From positions 78,442 through 142,441 of the forward strand of contig CAKRTS010000006.1 of NCBI GenBank assembly GCA_934402315.1: 64,000 nucleotides of DNA, written 5' to 3'. The first letter of the stretch is position 1. Every line of letters starts with the position of its first letter. The notes beneath the pieces are model-generated. The model searched no databases. It saw nothing but the letters and a program-made list of their open reading frames with translations, and was not told the DNA's origin. The translations under genes were made by a program, and so were the position numbers. Origin of the DNA: an uncultured Acetatifactor sp. (GTDB lineage: Bacteria > Bacillota > Clostridia > Lachnospirales > Lachnospiraceae). Of this stretch, positions 34,244 through 44,096 are shown piece by piece.

Positions 34244-34993
34244 TTATTTGTAGCAAACAATCTTTCCGAAGTCAGCCTTCAGAGATGCGCCGCCAACCAG
34301 TCCGCCGTCGATGTCAGGCTGTGCGAAAAGCTCTGCCGCGTTGCCCGCATTGACTGATCCGCCGTACTGGATACGCACTGCATCTGCGGTTGCCGCATCG
34401 TACATCTCATTGATGCAGTCACGGATTCCCTTACATACTTCCTGCGCCTGCTCGGTGGTTGCTGTCTTACCTGTGCCGATTGCCCAGATAGGCTCATATG
34501 CAATCACAAGCTCCTTCACCTGATCGGCAGTTACTCCGACCAGATCGGACTTGATCTGCAGACGGATCCAATCCATCGTCACACCTGTCTCTCTCTGCTC
34601 CAGAGTCTCTCCACAGCAGAGGATAGGGGTAAGTCCTGCTTCAAATGCCTTCTTGACCTTCTTGTTCAGAAGAGCATCGTCCTCCTTGAAGTAATCTCTT
34701 CTCTCGGAATGTCCGATGATGACATACTTTACGCCGGCATCCTTCAGCATAGCCGCTGAAATTTCACCGGTATATGCACCCTTCTCCTCGAAATACATGT
34801 TCTCGGCGCCAACCTCAACGTTGGTTCCCTTTACTGCCTCAACGACCGGAACAATGTCAATCGCAGGTACGCAGTATACAACATCAGCGTCATCTGTCTT
34901 CACAAGCTCCTTCAGTTCTGCACAGAGCTTTACAGCCTCGCTGGGAGTCATGTTCATCTTCCAGTTTCCGGCAATAATCTTCTTTCTTGCCAT
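34244..34993 (-). CDS. tpiA: Triose-phosphate isomerase
   Basis: This glycolytic TIM-barrel enzyme has 249 residues. It carries GNWKMN (substrate Lys12), catalytic His in [10 protein letters not shown], catalytic Glu in [14 protein letters not shown], and phosphate-binding [10 protein letters not shown] and GGLVGGASL. It follows pgk by 39 bp and ends at a strong terminator, giving a pgk-tpiA unit. Confidence 0.98.
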   Translation of the reverse strand: MARKKIIAGNWKMNMTPSEAVKLCAELKELVKTDDADVVYCVPAIDIVPVVEAVKGTNVEVGAENMYFEEKGAYTGEISAAMLKDAGVKYVIIGHSERRDYFKEDDALLNKKVKKAFEAGLTPILCCGETLEQRETGVTMDWIRLQIKSDLVGVTADQVKELVIAYEPIWAIGTGKTATTEQAQEVCKGIRDCINEMYDAATADAVRIQYGGSVNAGNAAELFAQPDIDGGLVGGASLKADFGKIVCYK

Positions 34994-35032
34994 GATAGTC
35001 TCCTCATTTCCGTGTATAATATTTATAATTCA

Positions 35033-36256
35033 TTACTTGTCGTCCGCTGCATCTACGCCGGGAAGTACCTTGCCCTCAAGGAACTCAAGGGATGCGCCGC
35101 CGCCGGTGGAGATGTGGGTCATCTTATCGCCAAAGCCAAGCTGGTTTACAGCTGCTGCGGAATCTCCGCCGCCGATGATCGTGGTTGCATCGGTCTCAGC
35201 CAGAGCCTTTGCTACAGCGATGGTTCCTGCTGCCAGCGTAGGATTCTCAAATACACCCATAGGTCCGTTCCATACAACGGTCTTTGCGCTCTTTACAGCA
35301 TCTGCATACAGAGCAGATGTCTTAGGTCCGATGTCACAGCCCTCTCTGTCTGCGGGCATCTTATCGGAATCATAAACCTCTACCTCTACAGGTGCATCGA
35401 TAGGATTCGGGAAGTCGGTAATGGTTACCGCGTCAACGGGAAGCAGCAGCTTCTTGCCGAGCTTCTCAGCCTTCTCCATCATTTCCTTACAGTATTCGAT
35501 CTTCTCGTCATCAACCAGAGACTTACCGATCTCATAGCCCTTTGCCTTTAAGAAGGTATATGCCATACCACCACCGATAATCAGGGTATCGCACTTCTCA
35601 AGCAGGTTGGAGATAACGTTCAGCTTATCAGCTACCTTTGCGCCGCCGAGGATTGCAACGAAAGGTCTTACCGGATTCTCTACCGCATTGCCGAGGAAGT
35701 TGATCTCCTTCTGCATCAGATAGCCGACAACATTCTCGCCGCCCTTAGCGGTGATGAACTTCGTCACGCCTGCTACGGAAGCATGTGCTCTGTGGGAGGA
35801 ACCAAACGCATCACATACATACAGATCAGCAAGATCAGCAAGCTCCTTGGAGAACTGCTCGCCGTTCTTTGTCTCCTCTGTGCCGCGGAAACGGGTATTC
35901 TGGAGCAGAACAACGTCTCCCTCTTTCATATTCTCTACAGCCTTGGTTGCATCGGGTCCGGTTACATTGTAATCAGCGACAAATACAACTTCCTTGCCGA
36001 GCTTCTCAGACAGTCTCTTTGCAACAGGTGCAAGGGACTCCTTCTCGTTGGGGCCTTCCTTTACCTTGCCGAGATGGGAGCAAAGGATTACCTTTCCGCC
36101 ATCGTTAATCAGCTTCTGGATTGTGGGAAGTGCTGCCACGATTCTTGTATCATCTGTGATCTCGCCATTCTTCAGGGGTACATTGAAGTCACATCTTACC
36201 AGAACTCTCTTGCCCTTTGCGTTGATGTCATCAACGGATTTCTTGTTCAGTCCCAT
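35033..36256 (-). CDS. pgk: Phosphoglycerate kinase
   Basis: The 407-residue enzyme makes ATP from 1,3-bisphosphoglycerate. It has [33 protein letters not shown] segment, [25 protein letters not shown] and the C-terminal [10 protein letters not shown] nucleotide motif. GGAGG precedes the ATG. gap lies upstream with a terminator between, so pgk either has its own weak promoter in 36257-36300 or receives read-through. Confidence 0.98.
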   Translation of the reverse strand: MGLNKKSVDDINAKGKRVLVRCDFNVPLKNGEITDDTRIVAALPTIQKLINDGGKVILCSHLGKVKEGPNEKESLAPVAKRLSEKLGKEVVFVADYNVTGPDATKAVENMKEGDVVLLQNTRFRGTEETKNGEQFSKELADLADLYVCDAFGSSHRAHASVAGVTKFITAKGGENVVGYLMQKEINFLGNAVENPVRPFVAILGGAKVADKLNVISNLLEKCDTLIIGGGMAYTFLKAKGYEIGKSLVDDEKIEYCKEMMEKAEKLGKKLLLPVDAVTITDFPNPIDAPVEVEVYDSDKMPADREGCDIGPKTSALYADAVKSAKTVVWNGPMGVFENPTLAAGTIAVAKALAETDATTIIGGGDSAAAVNQLGFGDKMTHISTGGGASLEFLEGKVLPGVDAADDK

Positions 36257-36299
36257 TTTGTCAAACCTCCATAATTGAATTCAAATCTAACAGTGATAA

Positions 36300-36335
36300 A
36301 CAAACAAGGGGCCCGGTCCTAAAGACCGGACCCCT
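36300..36335 (-). terminator. gap: Terminator after gap
   Basis: GGGGTCCGGTC-TTTA-GGACCGGGCCCC on the minus strand, with one G-U pair and one bulge, is followed by TTGTTTGTTT. Confidence 0.85.
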
Positions 36336-36356
36336 ATAGTCCATAGGTGCAGCGGC

Positions 36357-37370
36357 TTACTGAAGCTCGCTGAAGTACTTGATGGTACGAACCATCTGGG
36401 AAGTATAGCTGTTCTCGTTGTCATACCAGGAAACAACCTGTACCAGAGAGTTGCCGTCTTCCATCTTGGAAACCATGGTCTGGGTTGCATCGAAGATAGA
36501 ACCGTAGGTGCTTCCAACGATGTCGGAAGATACGATCTCGTCCTCGTTGTAGTCGAAGGACTCTGTCTTAGCAGCCTTCATTGCAGCGTTGATGCCTTCC
36601 TTGGTAACCTCGCCCTTAACAACAGCTACCAGAATTGTGGTGGAGCCTGTAGGGGTAGGTACACGCTGTGCGGAGCCGATCAGCTTGCCGTTCAGCTCAG
36701 GGATAACAAGGCCGATTGCCTTTGCAGCGCCGGTAGAGTTGGGAACGATGTTGCAAGCGCCTGCACGGCTTCTTCTCAGATCGCCCTTTCTCTGAGGTCC
36801 GTCAAGGATCATCTGATCGCCTGTGTAAGCATGTACAGTTGTCATGATACCGCTCTGGATAGGAGCGAAATCGTTCAGAGCCTTTGCCATAGGTGCAAGG
36901 CAGTTTGTTGTACAGGAAGCTGCAGAGATAACGGTATCTTCGGGCTTCAGTGTGTTGTGGTTTACATTGTATACGATGGTAGGCAGATCGTTTCCTGCAG
37001 GAGCAGAGATAACAACCTTACGAGCACCAGCGGTGATGTGTGCGGAAGCCTTCTCCTTAGAGGTGTAGAATCCGGTACACTCCAGAACTACGTCAACCTT
37101 CAGCTCGCCCCAAGGAAGCTTGGATGCGTCTGCTTCCTTGTAGATGGTGATGGTCTTGCCGTTTACGGTAATGTTATCCTCGCCTGCTACTACGGAATCA
37201 GCATACTTGTACTTACCCTGAGAGGAGTCATACTTTAACAGATGTGCCAGCATCTTGGGGCTGGTCAGATCGTTAATAGCTACAACTTCATATCCCTCTG
37301 CATCAAACATCTGTCTGAATGCCAGACGACCGATACGGCCGAAACCATTAATTGCTACTCTTACTGCCAT
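36357..37370 (-). CDS. gap: Glyceraldehyde-3-phosphate dehydrogenase
   Basis: The NAD-binding start [13 protein letters not shown] and the catalytic Cys in [12 protein letters not shown] identify the enzyme, with [28 protein letters not shown] and [13 protein letters not shown] further on. The 337 residues are typical of the glycolytic form. Codon use is strongly biased, as expected for a highly expressed gene. It has its own promoter and terminator, separating it from pgk-tpiA. Confidence 0.98.
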   Translation of the reverse strand: MAVRVAINGFGRIGRLAFRQMFDAEGYEVVAINDLTSPKMLAHLLKYDSSQGKYKYADSVVAGEDNITVNGKTITIYKEADASKLPWGELKVDVVLECTGFYTSKEKASAHITAGARKVVISAPAGNDLPTIVYNVNHNTLKPEDTVISAASCTTNCLAPMAKALNDFAPIQSGIMTTVHAYTGDQMILDGPQRKGDLRRSRAGACNIVPNSTGAAKAIGLVIPELNGKLIGSAQRVPTPTGSTTILVAVVKGEVTKEGINAAMKAAKTESFDYNEDEIVSSDIVGSTYGSIFDATQTMVSKMEDGNSLVQVVSWYDNENSYTSQMVRTIKYFSELQ

Positions 37371-37470
37371 TTTAGTTTCCTCCTAAAATATATTATTATA
37401 TCATTTCGACCTCTGCGGCATCTGCTTGTCCAAGCCGCCCACAGATTGTCAAAATTTTATCAGCAAAGCT

Positions 37471-37499
37471 ATTTTACCTAATTTCACCTCATAATTCAA
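37471..37499 (-). promoter_or_regulatory. gap: SigA promoter for gap
   Basis: TTGAAT (37494-37499) and TAAAAT (37471-37476), each five of six, are 17 nt apart on the minus strand. The leader of about 95 nt contains a GC-rich hairpin and a GGAGG ribosome site. Confidence 0.65.
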
Positions 37500-37652
37500 G
37501 ATGTAAATGAAAAATATTTGTTTTTCCCAAAAAATCTTGTTTTCAACTTCTTATTCCCTTTTCAACGATTTTGTTTTATACTAAAGGACAAACAATAAAA
37601 AAGCAAACTGTACCGGGACAAAATTTTTGCTCCACAGATGAGGATCGCTGCC

Positions 37653-40265
37653 ATGAAATATATTTGCCCAATGATTCTGTATACCTGCTGTATTCTGGCA
37701 TTTTATTTTGCTCTTCATATTATATGTTCCCATTCAAGACGGGATTATTCCCACCGGCTGCTCGCCTATATGTGTATCGGCAGCGGAGTCTGGAGTCTCG
37801 GCTTTGCCGCAATGAGCCTCCAAAGCTCTCCGGAGATCGCCTATTACTGCCGTGCCTTCGGCCTGATCGGAACCTTTCTGTATCTGATATCGGTACAGTT
37901 TCTGATCTGCTACATCTCACAGATAAGGAAGTCCCTCGCCGTTCTCCTCAACGGCTTCTCTCTGCTCGGGATTCCTGTCTGTCTGCTGATTATCGATAAG
38001 AGACAGTCTGTCTACTTTCCGGGTCCCCTCGGCATGACCTATTCCTTTATGCCCGGCTTTGCCAACAATGCCTACACCGCGTACAGCGTTATCTTTGCCG
38101 TCGTCTGCCTGAGCGTCAGCATCCATATGATCCGCTCCTCCGCGTCCAGACGTCTGCGCTTTTTCGGCAAATGCTTTCTCATGATGATATTGTTCATGAT
38201 GGTCGGCACGATTCTGGACACACTGCTTCCTTTTCTCGGCACCCCCGCCATCCCGGGCAGCACAATGACCCAGTTCTGGGGCTTATTGCTCCTTTACATC
38301 GCCGTGCGCGTGAATGACCGCACAAAGATCAGCGTTGAAAATATCTCCAGCTTCATCTATTCCTCGATCTCCACCCCCGTTCTGGTGTTTGATCCCGGAT
38401 TCCGGCTGCAGCTTGCCAACGATGCGGCAACAGCATTCCTCGACATCCCTCCTGCCCTGCTCTCCCAGCAGAATATCTCTATCTCACAGCTTTTTCAGGT
38501 GGAGCAGCCCTCCGTATTTGCGTTTCCGGGAAACAGTACCAGTCTGGACTCCCTCTCGCTGCGCAACAATATTTACTGCAATCTGGCAATCAGCCGGATC
38601 ACGGACCGCTACCGGGATGTCATCGGCTATGTCATTGTCATCACCGATCTGTCGGAGCGTCTTAAGACGATGCAAAAGCTGGAGGAGGCAAAGCTCGCCG
38701 CCGAGTCTGCGAACCGCTCCAAGAGCTCCTTCCTCGCCAGCATGTCACATGAGATCCGCACGCCGATGAATGCCATTCTCGGCTTTTCGGAACTGCTGTT
38801 AAAGATGGACATTGATGCCAAGGTGCGGGAATACGTCGCGGACATCCGCATCTCCTGCCAGAATCTCCTTGCAGTCATCAATGATATTCTCGACCTCTCC
38901 AAGCTCGACTCCGGCAAGATGGAGCTGAACTGTGCAAACTTCTATCTCCGCCCGCTGCTGCAGGATGCCTTCCACATCATCGACATTCAGGCGCGGAAGA
39001 AGGGCTTACAGTTCCTGATGGAGATCGACCCCGAGGCTCCGCAGGAGCTTTACGGCGACAAGACCAGACTGCGCAGCATCCTCATCAACATTCTGGGCAA
39101 TGCCGTCAAATACACTCCCTCCGGTCACATTTCCTTCACGGTAAAGGTTCTGGAGAAAACGGAGAACAGCGCGAAAATACAGTACATTATATCCGACACC
39201 GGAATCGGACTGACCGAGGAGTCCAAAGCACACCTCTTCGAGACCTTCGAGCGCTTTGACCACGAGAAAAACAGCGGCATCGAGGGCACGGGACTCGGAC
39301 TTGCCATTGTCAACGGCTATGTCCGGCTCATGGACGGCAAAATCGATGTGGACAGCGTCTACGGCGAAGGCTCCACCTTCACCGTCACACTCAGCCACCG
39401 GGTGATCGACAGCACGCCCCTCGAGGCGCTCGATGTCTCCGCTCAGGACGCAAGCTCCTTAAACACCGCGGAGCTCCGCTTCTGCCACGGCGATGTTCTT
39501 GTCACAGATGACAACCAGATCAATCTCAAGGTCATCCGGGGTACTCTGGAATATTACGGGTTGAAGGTGGACACTGCATCCAGCGGTCAGGACGCCATCG
39601 AACTCTGCCGCGGCAAAAACTACGATCTCGTGTTCATGGATCAGATGATGCCCGGCATGGACGGCATAGAGGCCATGCGGAAAATCCGCGCTCTCTCCGC
39701 TCACTACCGCGCAGGCGGCGACGGCAGGATCATTGTGCTGACGGCGAACGCCATCACCGGCATGCGGAAGGAGCTGATGGATAAGGGCTTCGACGAATAT
39801 CTCGGAAAGCCTGTAAACTTCCACGAGCTGGAACGCGTGCTCTTACAGTTCCTGACCACCTCCGAGGAGCCGCCCACTCCCGAGAACGCTCCGGAAACAG
39901 CCTCCTCCCTGCGTGATCTGCTGCCGGAGATTGACACGGAAAAGGGCATTCTGCAATGCGGCGGGGATGAAGGTCTGTACCTGAATATCCTGCATCTTCT
40001 GCGCGATTCTGCGGACGAGCAGCTCTCGTACCTGAGAGAGCTGCTGCGCACTCAGGATTATGAAAACTACATCATACATGCCCACTCCCTCAAAGGACAG
40101 CTTCTGAATATCGGCTACACCGAACTGTCGGCGGCTGCAAGGGAGCTGGAATACGCTGCCAGGGAAAAACGCTACGAGGAGCTTTCCGGGCTGACGGAAG
40201 CCTTTGTCAGCCGCTATCTGGTCCTCTCCGGGCAGCTGGACAACGCATTTGCGAACTTAAATTAA
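37653..40265 (+). CDS. 7TM hybrid histidine kinase with receiver and HPt domains
   Basis: Counting from ATG 37653 (GAGG about 10 nt upstream), the first 220 residues form about seven membrane segments of the 7TMR-HK type. A PAS-like segment follows (FIYSSISTPVLVFDPGFRLQLAND, written here by its position near 235-258). The kinase core has SFLASMSHEIRTPMNAILGF (H box), ILGNAVKYTPSGH (N box), ISDTGIGLTEE, and GTGLGLAIVNGYV. A receiver domain has DLVFMDQMMPGMDG. A C-terminal HPt domain has HAHSLKGQLLNIG. All phosphorelay residues appear intact. A PHP phosphatase gene follows after 12 bp. The long antisense frames here are shadows. Confidence 0.95.
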   Translation: MKYICPMILYTCCILAFYFALHIICSHSRRDYSHRLLAYMCIGSGVWSLGFAAMSLQSSPEIAYYCRAFGLIGTFLYLISVQFLICYISQIRKSLAVLLNGFSLLGIPVCLLIIDKRQSVYFPGPLGMTYSFMPGFANNAYTAYSVIFAVVCLSVSIHMIRSSASRRLRFFGKCFLMMILFMMVGTILDTLLPFLGTPAIPGSTMTQFWGLLLLYIAVRVNDRTKISVENISSFIYSSISTPVLVFDPGFRLQLANDAATAFLDIPPALLSQQNISISQLFQVEQPSVFAFPGNSTSLDSLSLRNNIYCNLAISRITDRYRDVIGYVIVITDLSERLKTMQKLEEAKLAAESANRSKSSFLASMSHEIRTPMNAILGFSELLLKMDIDAKVREYVADIRISCQNLLAVINDILDLSKLDSGKMELNCANFYLRPLLQDAFHIIDIQARKKGLQFLMEIDPEAPQELYGDKTRLRSILINILGNAVKYTPSGHISFTVKVLEKTENSAKIQYIISDTGIGLTEESKAHLFETFERFDHEKNSGIEGTGLGLAIVNGYVRLMDGKIDVDSVYGEGSTFTVTLSHRVIDSTPLEALDVSAQDASSLNTAELRFCHGDVLVTDDNQINLKVIRGTLEYYGLKVDTASSGQDAIELCRGKNYDLVFMDQMMPGMDGIEAMRKIRALSAHYRAGGDGRIIVLTANAITGMRKELMDKGFDEYLGKPVNFHELERVLLQFLTTSEEPPTPENAPETASSLRDLLPEIDTEKGILQCGGDEGLYLNILHLLRDSADEQLSYLRELLRTQDYENYIIHAHSLKGQLLNIGYTELSAAARELEYAAREKRYEELSGLTEAFVSRYLVLSGQLDNAFANLN

Positions 40266-40277
40266 AGGAGGAATCTT

Positions 40278-41096
40278 ATGCCTATCACAGCAGACTGCCA
40301 CTTACATTCATCCCACTCCGGTGATTCCGACACTCCCATGGAGAACATGGTTCTCGAAGGGATCTCCAGAGGACTTACCACTATGTGCTTTACTGAGCAC
40401 ATGGACATTGACTATCCGGATTCTCCGGACGAGCCGGGAAGCATATTCCTTCTGAATGCGGACTCCTATCTCTATGAGCTCGCCTGCCTGAAGGAGAAAT
40501 ATCAGGACAAGATCCGTCTCCTCTTCGGTCTCGAGCTCGGGCTTCAGCCGGAAATTATAAGAAAAAACGCGGTATTTGCGAAATCCTATGAATTCGACTT
40601 CATCATCGGCTCCACCCACATCTGCAAAGGAATGGACCCTTATTATCCGGCATTTTTTGAGGGGCGTGACGAGACTTCTGCATTCCGGGAATACTTTGAG
40701 GAGGAGCTTGCAAATATCCGGAAATTTTCTAATTTCGACGTCTGCGGGCATCTGGATTATGTTGTGCGCTATGGTTCGTCACAGGACAAAAGCTACAATT
40801 TTGAAGCCTATAGGGATGTCATTGATGAGATTCTGAAGGTTCTGATCGACAAAGAAAAGGGACTGGAATTGAATACCGGAGGAATCAAATGCGGGATGAA
40901 GGACTTCCATCCCTGCATGGACATTCTGAAAAGATACAGGGAGCTCGGCGGCGAGATCGTCACCATAGGCAGTGACTCCCACGACGCAGCCCACATTGCA
41001 GAGCATTTTGACCGCGCCGCAGAAGTCTTACAGGCCTGTGGCTTCCGCTATTACACCATATTTGAGAAACGGCTTCCCGAGTTTATCCGCTTATAA
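40278..41096 (+). CDS. PHP-family phosphatase, histidinol-phosphatase (HisJ) type
   Basis: The 272-residue PHP domain has metal ligands in DCHLHSSHSGDSDTPM, TEHMDID, LGLELGLQPE, IGSTHICKGMDPYY, CGHLDYVVRYG and IGSDSHDAAH. The family includes histidinol-phosphate phosphatases, but no his gene is nearby, so the substrate is uncertain. AAGGAGG lies 6 nt before the ATG. It is likely co-transcribed with the hybrid kinase upstream. Confidence 0.9.
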   Translation: MPITADCHLHSSHSGDSDTPMENMVLEGISRGLTTMCFTEHMDIDYPDSPDEPGSIFLLNADSYLYELACLKEKYQDKIRLLFGLELGLQPEIIRKNAVFAKSYEFDFIIGSTHICKGMDPYYPAFFEGRDETSAFREYFEEELANIRKFSNFDVCGHLDYVVRYGSSQDKSYNFEAYRDVIDEILKVLIDKEKGLELNTGGIKCGMKDFHPCMDILKRYRELGGEIVTIGSDSHDAAHIAEHFDRAAEVLQACGFRYYTIFEKRLPEFIRL

Positions 41097-41097
41097 G

Positions 41098-41625
41098 CTA
41101 TTCGCACAGCACAACGACCTGTCTGGGCGTCGTCTGGGCAGGAATGCTGCGTGTTGAATTCTCATAGACCACAACAAGATTGTGATTCGCGGGACTTCCC
41201 TGAAAATACTGGTTGTTCGTCGTGCGCACATCCACGGAGCCATCCATGTTCAGCTGTAACGTCTGATCCTCATTGACCAGCGAAGTATTGTAATATCCGA
41301 CATTGATCATCCGGTCGGACATATTCTGCGCGGCAACCACTGCATTGTACTGGGGCGGGTAGATCAGCGGCATCGGCGCATCGGCGGCATACCAGAATGT
41401 GCACATCATTCCGACTGACAGCGTCTGAAAATCCACAACATAGGTGGACGGTGTCATAATGAAATTGACGGTATTGCCGTCCGTATCCTCTATTGTCACA
41501 AAGATCATACAGCCGTTGGCTCTGCGGTTCCCGATTCTCGTCGGCACCATGTCCACGATCGTTCCCGTGACAGAACCGAAACAGTTTCTTCTAAGCGGTA
41601 TTCTTCCACTGAAATTGAAATCCAT
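41098..41625 (-). CDS. Conserved-looking protein of unknown function
   Basis: From ATG 41625 (GAGGAG 7 nt upstream) the product has 175 residues: MDFNFSGRIPLRRNCFG, a small beta-rich region with FVTIEDTDGNTVNFIM that looks OB-like, then MCTFWYAADAPMPLIYPPQY and a C-terminus ending PRQVVVLCE. No signal, membrane segment or catalytic motif is apparent. I do not recognise a named family. It is convergent with the PHP gene (1 bp between stops) and lies downstream of mnmA. Confidence 0.75.
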   Translation of the reverse strand: MDFNFSGRIPLRRNCFGSVTGTIVDMVPTRIGNRRANGCMIFVTIEDTDGNTVNFIMTPSTYVVDFQTLSVGMMCTFWYAADAPMPLIYPPQYNAVVAAQNMSDRMINVGYYNTSLVNEDQTLQLNMDGSVDVRTTNNQYFQGSPANHNLVVVYENSTRSIPAQTTPRQVVVLCE

Positions 41626-41703
41626 AGCGTTACTCCTCACTGATATTCTTATGCAGACGATCTGCAATCCTCTACCTCAGTATATGTTTTCCCGGTGAAA
41701 TGG

Positions 41704-42780
41704 TTACACAATCGTTCCCCCGCCAAGGACATACTCCCCATCATAGAACACCGCCGCCTGTCCCGGTGTCACGGCGCGCGCGTTCCTGTCAAAGGTACAC
41801 TGCACCCTGCCGTCCGGGAGCTTCTCCAACAGGCAGTCCTCTCCGCCGTGGTTATACCGTATTTTCGTCTTTGCACGAACCGGACCGGAAATATCTGCCA
41901 CGGACATGAAATTCACCCGATCGCAGATCAGCGTTTTCACGAGAATGTCCTCATTGCTCCCGATCACGACCTCGTTTGTCTCCGGGCGGAGCTCCGTCAC
42001 AAAGACGCGCTCCCCCATGGGCAGCTCCAGCCCTCTGCGCTGCCCGATGGTATAATGTGTGATTCCTTTGTGCCGCCCGAGGATTCTGCCGTCCGCCGTC
42101 ACAAAATTTCCGGCTCCCGGCACACGGTCTCCCGCCTCCCTGTCGATGAACCCCGCATAATCATTGTCCGGCACAAAACAGATCTCCTGACTGTCCGGCT
42201 TATGCGCCACCGGCAGACCGGCATTCTGTGCGATCTCCCTGATCTGCTCCTTCGTGTAATCCCCGACCGGCATCAGAGTATGTGCCAGCTGTTCCTGTGT
42301 CAGATTGTACAGCGCATAGGTCTGATCCTTCGCCGCCGTCACGGAATTTCGGATCGCAAAGCGCCCGTTCTCCAGCTTTTCTATCCTTGCATAATGTCCC
42401 GTTGCAATGAAATCCGCCCCGATCTCAAGGCTGCGCTTTAACAGCGCATCCCACTTCACATATCGGTTGCAGGCAATACAGGGGTTCGGCGTATGTCCCG
42501 CCAGATATTCCTCCACAAAATAATCGATGACATGGCACTGGAACTCCCGCTTAAAATTCATAACATAATAGGGAATGCCTATCGTCTCCGCGACGCGCCT
42601 CGCGTCATCAACGGCAGAAAGACCACAGCAGCCTCCGTTCGCCGCCTTGGTCTCCTCTGCCTCATCCTGCCAGATCTGCATCGTAACACCGATGACATCA
42701 TAGCCCTGTTCCTTCAAAAGGTATGCCGCCACGGAGGAATCCACCCCCCCGGACATACCGACAACTACTCTTTTCTTCAT
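41704..42780 (-). CDS. mnmA: tRNA-specific 2-thiouridylase MnmA
   Basis: MnmA thiolates U34 of tRNA Lys, Glu and Gln. The PP-loop is VVGMSGGVDSSVAAYLL, the first catalytic Cys lies in NPCIACNRYVKWDALL, and the second in SQEICFVPDNDYAGF. The C-terminal barrel domain has HYTIGQRRGL. I start at ATG 42780 (MKKRVVVG, 358 residues); the upstream in-frame GTG at 42804 is possible. It is coupled to the upstream cysteine desulfurase, its natural sulfur donor. Confidence 0.97.
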   Translation of the reverse strand: MKKRVVVGMSGGVDSSVAAYLLKEQGYDVIGVTMQIWQDEAEETKAANGGCCGLSAVDDARRVAETIGIPYYVMNFKREFQCHVIDYFVEEYLAGHTPNPCIACNRYVKWDALLKRSLEIGADFIATGHYARIEKLENGRFAIRNSVTAAKDQTYALYNLTQEQLAHTLMPVGDYTKEQIREIAQNAGLPVAHKPDSQEICFVPDNDYAGFIDREAGDRVPGAGNFVTADGRILGRHKGITHYTIGQRRGLELPMGERVFVTELRPETNEVVIGSNEDILVKTLICDRVNFMSVADISGPVRAKTKIRYNHGGEDCLLEKLPDGRVQCTFDRNARAVTPGQAAVFYDGEYVLGGGTIV

Positions 42781-42800
42781 AAATTCCGTTTCCGCGCTCC

Positions 42801-43979
42801 TCACTTACCGCCGTTTTTCCTTATAAAAGCCTCATAGAGCTGTGACATGTCCCGCAGCTTCTGTACGATCTGTTTCAGCTGCTCCACCACATAATCCAGC
42901 TCCTCCTGCGTATTTTCCTCCGACAATGTCAGGCGCAGCGAGCCGTGCGCCTCCTCCTGATTCCTCCCGATGGCGAGCAGCACATGGGACGGATCCACCG
43001 AGCCGGAGGTACAGGCCGAACCGCTGGAGGCGCAGATTCCCTTCATGTCCAGCATAATCAGCACCGACTCTCCCTCAATAAACCGGAACGAGAAATTGAC
43101 ATTGCCCGGAAGTCTGCTCGTCCTGTGACCGTTCAGCGAGCAATAAGGAATTTCCTCCTCGATCCTGCGGATCAGGTAATCCCGCAGGAAGAGCTTTCTG
43201 GCAGTCTTCTCGTCAAGGATGCGCACCGCCCTCTTCACAGCCGCCTCCAGCCCGACGATCCCGGGCACATTTTCCGTTCCCGCCCGTCGGTTCCTCTCCT
43301 GCGCGCCGCCGTGGACAAACGATTGCAGCTTCAGCCCCGAGCGGATGTAGAGAAAGCCGATGCCCTTGGGCCCGTTGATCTTATGACCGCTGGCGCTCAG
43401 CATATCGATGTTCATCTCGTCCACATTGATCGGCAGCTGTCCGAATGCCTGCACGGCATCCGTGTGAAAGAGGACACCGTGTCTCTTTGCCACCGCGCCG
43501 AGCGCCGCAACCGGCTCTACCGTTCCGATCTCATTGTTTGCAAACATGATGCTCACCAGTATCGTATCGGGGCGTATGGCAGCCTCCAGCGCCTCCGGGC
43601 TGACCAGCCCGTCCCGGTCCACCTCAAGATAGGTGATGTCAAAGCCCCTCTTTTCCAGATATTCACAGGTGTGAAGTATGGCGTGATGTTCGATCCGCGT
43701 CGTGATGATATGTCTGCCTTTTTCACTGTATGCCTCGGCAGTCGCCTTCAAGGCCCAGTTGTCGGACTCCGTCCCGCCCGCCGTAAAATAAATATCCTCC
43801 CACTTCGCGCCGAGCGCCGCTGCAATCGTGCGCTTTGCCCGGTTCACCGCGCTCTTCGCCGCAGAGCCGAGCGAATAAACCGCGCTGGGATTTCCGTATG
43901 CTGACGTAAAATACGGCAGCATTGCCTCCACGACTTCCTCTGCCGTCCTCGTTGTCGCCGCATTGTCCAGATATATCAT
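42801..43979 (-). CDS. Cysteine desulfurase, NifS/IscS family
   Basis: The PLP enzyme mobilises sulfur from cysteine. It starts MIYLDNAATTRTAEEV, and has HAILHTCEYLEKRG, ANNEIGTVEPVA, the PLP Lys in LSASGHKINGPKGIGFLYIR, and the catalytic Cys loop CASSGSACTSGSVDPSHVL. The 392-residue length and long loop indicate group I. Pairing with mnmA, and the lack of a scaffold gene nearby, suggest its main role is tRNA thiolation; it may also serve Fe-S assembly. Confidence 0.96.
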   Translation of the reverse strand: MIYLDNAATTRTAEEVVEAMLPYFTSAYGNPSAVYSLGSAAKSAVNRAKRTIAAALGAKWEDIYFTAGGTESDNWALKATAEAYSEKGRHIITTRIEHHAILHTCEYLEKRGFDITYLEVDRDGLVSPEALEAAIRPDTILVSIMFANNEIGTVEPVAALGAVAKRHGVLFHTDAVQAFGQLPINVDEMNIDMLSASGHKINGPKGIGFLYIRSGLKLQSFVHGGAQERNRRAGTENVPGIVGLEAAVKRAVRILDEKTARKLFLRDYLIRRIEEEIPYCSLNGHRTSRLPGNVNFSFRFIEGESVLIMLDMKGICASSGSACTSGSVDPSHVLLAIGRNQEEAHGSLRLTLSEENTQEELDYVVEQLKQIVQKLRDMSQLYEAFIRKNGGK

Positions 43980-44096
43980 GGCAGCCTCCTCGCCTTCTCC
44001 CTAAAGTCCTAAAAAACATCTTCAATATAGCATCCGACCTGTGTTCTGTCAACTTTGCAGCCGGAATATATATGGAGAAAACCCTTATGGTGTTTT

